A stretch of 64,000 bases of DNA from Alloboseaceae bacterium BT-24-1 (GTDB lineage: Bacteria; Pseudomonadota; Alphaproteobacteria; Rhizobiales; Beijerinckiaceae), in NCBI GenBank assembly GCA_025846845.1, contig JAOYTL010000011.1, positions 186,001 through 250,000 of the forward strand, written 5' to 3'. Position numbers and translations under genes: made by a program. A model generated the notes under the pieces. That model was not told the origin of the DNA. It did not search any database and saw only the letters and a program-made list of their open reading frames with translations. Every line of letters starts with the position of its first letter. Positions within the stretch are counted from its first letter, which is position 1. Below are positions 59,391 to 64,000 of the stretch, one piece after another.

Positions 59391-60424
59391 GCGGCATCCT
59401 CCAGGCCCAGTGCCCGGCTATGGCCCGAGCCGGCGATTTCCATATGGCAGGCGGCGAGCCGCGCTCCGGCGCCGGTCCTGGTCAGCACCGGCTTCACCTT
59501 GGCGCAGACGGTCTGCGCCTGCGGGCAGCGCGGGTGGAAGCGGCAGCCCTCGGGCGGGTTGATCGGGTTCGGCGGATCGCCGGCGAGCGGGGCTTCCATC
59601 GTCCGGTTGTCGGGGTCCATCGACGGCATCGCCGAGAGCAGCGCCCGAGTATAGGGATGGCGCGGATCGTCGTAGAGCTCATCGACCGGGCCGATCTCCA
59701 CGACCTCGCCGAGATACATCACCATGACGCGGTCGCTGATGAAGCGGACGACGTTGAGGTCGTGCGAGATGAAGATGTAGGTCAGCCCGAACTCCTCGCG
59801 CAGGTCCATCAGCAGGTTCAGAACCTGCGCCTCGACCGATTTGTCGAGAGCCGAGACGGCTTCGTCGAGGATCACCAGCCGCGGGCCGAGCGCGAGCGCC
59901 CGGGCGATGTTGACGCGCTGGCGCTGGCCGCCGGAGAGTTCGTGCGGATAGCGCGCCGCGAAACGGGCCGGATCGAGCCCGACGCGGGCGAGCAGGTCGC
60001 GGGCGCGCAGGATCGCCCCGGATTTCGGGACACCGTGCACGGTGGGACCGAAAGCGATCGAATCCTCGATGGTCAGCCGCGGATTGAGCGAGGCGTAGCT
60101 GTCCTGGAAGACCATCTGCGCCTGGCGGCGGTACTCCTTCAGCGACAGCGCCGCGCTGCCGACCGCCTCGCCGTCGAACAGCATCTCGCCCTTGTCCTGC
60201 AGGATCAGCTGCATGACGACACGCGCCGTGGTCGACTTGCCGCAGCCGGATTCGCCGACGACGCCGAGCGTCTCGCCCTTCAGCACCTGGAAATCGACGC
60301 CGTCGACGGCGCGCACCACCGCGCCGCGGCCGAGCGGGAAATGCTTGGTCAGGGTGCGTGCCTCGAGCAGCGGCGTGCCGGCGCCGCCGCGGTCGCGTTC
60401 TTCCGTCGAGATTTCAAGCGACAT
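59387..60424 (-). CDS. Peptide-type ABC transporter ATP-binding protein, DppF family (second system)
   Basis: A 345-residue ATPase with Walker A GESGCGKSTT, signature LSGGQRQRVNIARAL and Walker B LVILDEAVSALD, where the usual Pro after Asp-Glu is Ala. The carboxyl-terminal domain has GCRFHPRCPQA. I start at ATG 60422-60424 (MSLEISTEERD), 5 bases after the permease C stop; a longer open frame reads back into that permease gene. Pairs with the DppD-type ATPase. Confidence 0.94.
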   Translation of the reverse strand: MSLEISTEERDRGGAGTPLLEARTLTKHFPLGRGAVVRAVDGVDFQVLKGETLGVVGESGCGKSTTARVVMQLILQDKGEMLFDGEAVGSAALSLKEYRRQAQMVFQDSYASLNPRLTIEDSIAFGPTVHGVPKSGAILRARDLLARVGLDPARFAARYPHELSGGQRQRVNIARALALGPRLVILDEAVSALDKSVEAQVLNLLMDLREEFGLTYIFISHDLNVVRFISDRVMVMYLGEVVEIGPVDELYDDPRHPYTRALLSAMPSMDPDNRTMEAPLAGDPPNPINPPEGCRFHPRCPQAQTVCAKVKPVLTRTGAGARLAACHMEIAGSGHSRALGLEDAA

Positions 60425-60429
60425 GCCGG

Positions 60430-61323
60430 TCAGCCCTTCACATCCATGGCCGAGCGCAGCCCGTCCGAGAGCAGGTTGAACGAGATCGAGGTGATGAAGA
60501 TCGCGGCGCCGGGCAGCGCCGCCACCCAGGGCTGGACATAGATCGCGGTGCGCAGCGTGTTCAGCATCAGGCCCCATTCCGGGGTCGGCGGCTTGGTGCC
60601 GAGGCCGAGGAAGGACAGGCCCGAGGCCAGGATCATCGAGACCGAGATCAGGCTCGTCGCGTAGACGAAGATCGGCCCGAGCACATTGCCGAGGACATGG
60701 ACGCGGATGATCGTGCCCGGTCCCGCGCCCGAGGCGCGCGCCGCCTCGACATAGTCCATCGAGCGCACCTGCGTCGTCACGCTCTCGGCGATGCGAGCGA
60801 TCGGCGGGATGAAGACGATGGTCAGCGACAGCAGCGAGTTGAAGACGCCGGCGCCGAGCGCTCCCGAGAGCGCGATCGCCAGCAGCACCGAGGGGAAGGC
60901 GTAGAAGATGTCGACCGTCCGCATCGTGACGGTGTTGTACTTGCCGCCGAAGAAGCCGGCCGAGACGCCGATCACCGAGCCGACGGCAAAGGCGATGAAC
61001 ACAGGCACGACGCCCATGAACAGCGACAGCCTGGCGCCGTGGATCAGCCGCGAGAGCATGTCGCGGCCAAGCTCGTCGGCACCGAGCGGGTAGCCGGGCG
61101 TACCGATCGGCCGCAGGCGCCGGAGCATCGACGAGCGCGTCGGGTCGGCCGGGGCGATGTAGTCGGCGAAGACCGCCATCAGGATGATCGCCAGCACGAC
61201 GAGGCCGGCGCCGACCGCGACCTTGTCGCGCTTGAAGCGTTTGAAGACGCCGGCCCAGTAGCCCGGCGAGCGCAGCGGCTGCGTGATCGCAACCGGGATC
61301 GCGTCGGTGGTGGCAGCGCTCAT
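60430..61323 (-). CDS. Peptide-type ABC transporter permease, DppC family (second system)
   Basis: A 297-residue permease with the OppC amino-terminal helix (DKVAVGAGLVVLAIILMAVF), the YPLGADELGRDMLSRLIHGA motif and the EAA loop near YVEAARASGAGPGTIIRVHV. I choose ATG 61321-61323, preceded by a perfect AGGAGG at 7 bases, over the upstream in-frame ATG 61341 that would overlap the permease B stop. Confidence 0.94.
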   Translation of the reverse strand: MSAATTDAIPVAITQPLRSPGYWAGVFKRFKRDKVAVGAGLVVLAIILMAVFADYIAPADPTRSSMLRRLRPIGTPGYPLGADELGRDMLSRLIHGARLSLFMGVVPVFIAFAVGSVIGVSAGFFGGKYNTVTMRTVDIFYAFPSVLLAIALSGALGAGVFNSLLSLTIVFIPPIARIAESVTTQVRSMDYVEAARASGAGPGTIIRVHVLGNVLGPIFVYATSLISVSMILASGLSFLGLGTKPPTPEWGLMLNTLRTAIYVQPWVAALPGAAIFITSISFNLLSDGLRSAMDVKG

Positions 61324-61324
61324 C

Positions 61325-62278
61325 TCAGCGCCTCCTGACACGGGGATCGAGCAGGCCCTGGACGATGTCGACCAGCACGTTGAGTCCGACGAAGAACATC
61401 GCCAGCACCAGGATCGTGCCCTGCAGCAGCGGCAGGTCGCGCTGAAAGATGGCGTTGCCGAGCAGGAAGCCGGTGCCCGGCCAGGAGAACACCGTCTCGA
61501 TCAGGATCGAGCCGCCGAGCAGATAGCCGAGCTGGAGGCCCATCACCGCGAGCGCGGTTGGGGCAGCGTTCTTCACGACGTGCCTGAACACGCCGAAATC
61601 CATCAGCCCCTTGGCCCGCAGCGCCGGGACGAATTCCTGGTTCAGGATGTCGGCGACGAGGGCGCGCACCGTGCGCGAGATGATGCCCATCGGGATCACC
61701 GACATGGTGACCGCCGGCAGGATCATGTGGCTGACATGCTCCCAATCCCATTTCCAAGCGGCCGAGCCGCCCGGTCCGGCGCCGCCCGGCGGCAGCCAGC
61801 CGAGCTGCACCGAGAAGACGATGACCAGCACCATGCCGAGCCAGTAATGCGGCACGCTGACGCCGAGCACCGCCAGCATCGAGGCGAACTTGTCGAGGAA
61901 GGAGCCGCGGAAATAGCCGGCGACGAAGCCGAAGAAGCAGCCGAGCACGAAGCCGATCACGGTGGCGAGGCAGGCGATCAGCAAGGTGTTGCCGACGGCG
62001 CGCCAGACCTCGGCGGCGACCGGGCGGCCGGTCGCGATCGAGGTGCCGAGATCGCCCTGCACCGCCTTCCACAGCCAGAGCCCGAACTGCACCGGCAGCG
62101 GCCGGTCGAAGCCGTAGATCTTGCGCAGCTCGTCCTGCATCTGCTGCGAGGCGTCGGGCGGCAGCACCGAGGTCAGCGGGTCGCCGGGCGCGATATGGAC
62201 GAGCAGGAAACAGAACACGCTGACGCCGAGCGCGACCGGCAGCACATAGAGGATGCGCTTGGCGAGATAGGTCAGCAT
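61325..62278 (-). CDS. Peptide-type ABC transporter permease, DppB family (second system)
   Basis: A 317-residue permease beginning MLTYLAKRILYVLPVALGVS with the characteristic HIAPGDPLTSVLPPDAS and a carboxyl end with FSWPGTGFLLGNAIFQRDLP. The usual partner of DppC. It starts 24 bases after the binding-protein stop. Confidence 0.94.
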   Translation of the reverse strand: MLTYLAKRILYVLPVALGVSVFCFLLVHIAPGDPLTSVLPPDASQQMQDELRKIYGFDRPLPVQFGLWLWKAVQGDLGTSIATGRPVAAEVWRAVGNTLLIACLATVIGFVLGCFFGFVAGYFRGSFLDKFASMLAVLGVSVPHYWLGMVLVIVFSVQLGWLPPGGAGPGGSAAWKWDWEHVSHMILPAVTMSVIPMGIISRTVRALVADILNQEFVPALRAKGLMDFGVFRHVVKNAAPTALAVMGLQLGYLLGGSILIETVFSWPGTGFLLGNAIFQRDLPLLQGTILVLAMFFVGLNVLVDIVQGLLDPRVRRR

Positions 62279-62302
62279 GGCCGGCCCCGCGTCATTCGGC
62301 GC

Positions 62303-63901
62303 TCACTTGTCCATCGAGATCGGCGAGAAGTCCTGGAACCAGTTCTGGGCCTGGACGAAGCCTTTGACCTTGGGCGAGAGCGCCCGCGGGTTGACGTCGT
62401 GCGTCACCATCAGGAAGAGCGCGTCGTCGACGTATTTCTCATGCGTCTTTTGCAGGATCTTCAGCTGCTCGGCCGGGTCGAAGGTGGTGCGAATCTGCGT
62501 GAAGAGCGCGTCCATCTCCGGGTCGCAATAGAGGCCCCAATTTGTGCCCGCCGGCGGCTTCAGATCGCATTGCAGATGGCGGATCAGCCCGGTGAACGGG
62601 TCCTGGATGAAATAGGTGTAGTTCATCCCCGTCGCCTTGCGCGAGGATTCATGGTTGGCGCCCGCGCGCCAGATGTTGATCAGCGTGTTCCACTCGACCA
62701 CCTCGAAATCGACCTTGATGCCGACCTCGGCGAGGTTCTGCTGCACGAACTCGTTCATCGGCAGCGGCTGCATCTGGCCCGAGCCCGAGGGCGCGATCAG
62801 GATGCGGGTCTGCAGCGGCTTGGCCGGCGAATAACCGGCCTCGGCGAGCAGCTTCTTCGCCTCGGCCTGATCGAGCCTGAGCTTGAATTTCGGGCTGCCG
62901 AACCATTGATGGCCGGGCGGATAGAAGCCCTCGGCCGGGATCATCATGCCGCCGAGCAGCTCCTTCAGCCCCTCGCGGTCGACGGCGAGATTGGCCGCCT
63001 TACGCACGCGGATATCGTTCCAGGGCGAGCCTTCCGCTCGTGACAGGTGCCAGGTCCAGTTGTGCGGATAGGCGTTGGTGACGATCTTGAAACCGGCGCC
63101 CTTCAATGAAGGGATCAAGTCCGGCGACGGCGCCTCGATCCAGTCGACCTGTCCGCCGCGCAGCGCCGCGGCGCGGGCGTTGGCCTCCGGCAGCGGCAGC
63201 AGCACGAGCTTGTCGAGCTTGGGCACGCGCGCCTTGTCCCAATAGTCCTTGAACGGCGACAGCTCGGCGCGTTCGCGCGGCTGGAAGGCTGTGAGCTGCC
63301 AGGGGCCGGTGCCCGACGGCGTCTTGGCGAAGGCCTCCCAGCTCTTGCCGAGCTTCTCCCACTGCGCCGGCGACGACATCATCACCCAGGCGATCTGGTA
63401 AGGCAGCGTCGCGTCCGGCGCCTTCGTGGTGATCTCGACCTTGTATTTGTCGATCACCCTATAGCCGGCAACGGCCGGAATGCGCGAGCGGCCTTGCGCC
63501 GCCTGACGCTGGTCGAACTGGGCAGCCTCGGTCTTGAGCAGCTTGTCGAGGTTCCAGACCACGGCCTCGGCCGTGAATTCCGAGCCGTCATGGAACTTCA
63601 CGCCCTCGCGTAGGACGAACGTCCATTTCGTCTTGTCGGCAGCATCGACCGCCCAGCTGGTGGCGAGGCCCGGCATCAGGTCGGAGGCCTTGTCGGCCTT
63701 GCTCAAGTCCCAGTTGATCAGCGCGTCATAGACCGTATAGCCCATGAAGCGCATGCCCTCGCCGCCCTGGTCGGTCTGGCCGGTGGTCAGCGGGATGTCG
63801 GACGCCGTCATGCCGATCCGCAGGATGCCCTGAGCGGAAACCTGCTGCGAGAACAGCGCGACGCCGGCGGCGAGCGACATGGCGAGGGCGGAACGGATCA
63901 T
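62303..63901 (-). CDS. Peptide-type ABC transporter substrate-binding protein (second system)
   Basis: A 532-residue periplasmic binding protein of the SBP_bac_5 family. The signal peptide ends FSQQVSAQG. Family regions are FVLREGVKFHDGSEFTAEAV, the mid-protein SPWNDIRVRKAANLAVDREG and LKELLGGMMIPAEGFYPPGH. First gene of a complete five-gene importer. The ligand may be a peptide, opine or other nitrogen compound; nothing in the sequence decides. The last 99 bases of the window upstream of it hold only its leader. Confidence 0.94.
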   Translation of the reverse strand: MIRSALAMSLAAGVALFSQQVSAQGILRIGMTASDIPLTTGQTDQGGEGMRFMGYTVYDALINWDLSKADKASDLMPGLATSWAVDAADKTKWTFVLREGVKFHDGSEFTAEAVVWNLDKLLKTEAAQFDQRQAAQGRSRIPAVAGYRVIDKYKVEITTKAPDATLPYQIAWVMMSSPAQWEKLGKSWEAFAKTPSGTGPWQLTAFQPRERAELSPFKDYWDKARVPKLDKLVLLPLPEANARAAALRGGQVDWIEAPSPDLIPSLKGAGFKIVTNAYPHNWTWHLSRAEGSPWNDIRVRKAANLAVDREGLKELLGGMMIPAEGFYPPGHQWFGSPKFKLRLDQAEAKKLLAEAGYSPAKPLQTRILIAPSGSGQMQPLPMNEFVQQNLAEVGIKVDFEVVEWNTLINIWRAGANHESSRKATGMNYTYFIQDPFTGLIRHLQCDLKPPAGTNWGLYCDPEMDALFTQIRTTFDPAEQLKILQKTHEKYVDDALFLMVTHDVNPRALSPKVKGFVQAQNWFQDFSPISMDK

Positions 63902-64000
63902 CGGCCACCTTTGATCTGGACGTGTTCTGAAATCCGCTCAGCAAGCGGCGTGCCATGTGCAGAGGCGCCGCCCCGCACCGTCATGCTTGCCCTTGTGGCG

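Noticed and set aside
1..64000. Search for CRISPR arrays, tRNA or rRNA genes, prophage or insertion sequences
   Set aside because: No regularly spaced repeats, cloverleaf-like genes, integrases, transposases or phage structural genes were seen on either strand.

Overview
The window is a continuous, GC-rich, gene-dense stretch of bacterial chromosome. Twin-arginine signals on solute-binding proteins, many ABC and TRAP importers, FCD-type GntR regulators with sugar-acid enzymes, an aa3-type oxidase cluster and short c-type cytochromes all suggest an alphaproteobacterium of the order Hyphomicrobiales (Rhizobiales). Bosea or a close relative is my best guess, but it is an inference from gene content and style. 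I see no rRNA, tRNA, CRISPR array, insertion sequence or prophage.

Layout. 1-4.1 kb (minus): an RbsA/RbsC-type sugar ABC importer with a TIM-barrel sugar isomerase, behind a promoter that overlaps a LacI-type operator. 4.2-6.7 kb (minus): pcm and leuA. 7.0-15.0 kb: a complete peptide-type (Dpp/Opp) ABC importer split into two convergent arms that carry two phosphodiester-cleaving enzymes; a REPIN-like inverted repeat lies between the arms. 15.3-21.6 kb (plus): a ferric-siderophore locus (AraC regulator, TonB receptor, esterase, periplasmic binding protein, siderophore-interacting reductase). 21.6-29.9 kb: a MalFG-type sugar importer with an enolase-superfamily enzyme, two proteins of unknown function, two tandem binding proteins, an SDR and a GntR/FCD regulator, arranged around a 17-bp palindrome. 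29.9-36.5 kb: a two-component system divergent from a copper/periplasmic-metal operon (lipoprotein, TolC-like factor, multicopper oxidase, cupredoxin, CusF-like protein). 36.6-47.6 kb: a TRAP transporter with two DctP proteins, divergent from a GntR/FCD regulator, sugar-acid enzymes and a polar amino-acid-type ABC importer. 47.7-53.6 kb (minus): a PRC-barrel protein, cytochrome oxidase (II, I, two III-type subunits, IV) and a small cytochrome c. 53.8-57.4 kb: an intact hydantoinase next to a decayed region containing a binding-protein pseudogene fused to a truncated hydantoin-racemase-like gene, and a LysR pseudogene. 57.6-63.9 kb (minus): an alpha/beta hydrolase and a complete second Dpp-type importer.

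Together the genes describe a heterotroph that scavenges sugars, sugar acids, peptides or phosphodiesters, amino acids, nitrogen heterocycles and ferric siderophores. Catabolic enzymes are packed with their transporters and local regulators. The points most worth a second look are the uncharacterised gene pair in the MalFG operon, the phosphodiesterases built into the split Dpp locus, the in-frame binding-protein/racemase chimera, and the repeated use of duplicated binding proteins with a single set of permeases.
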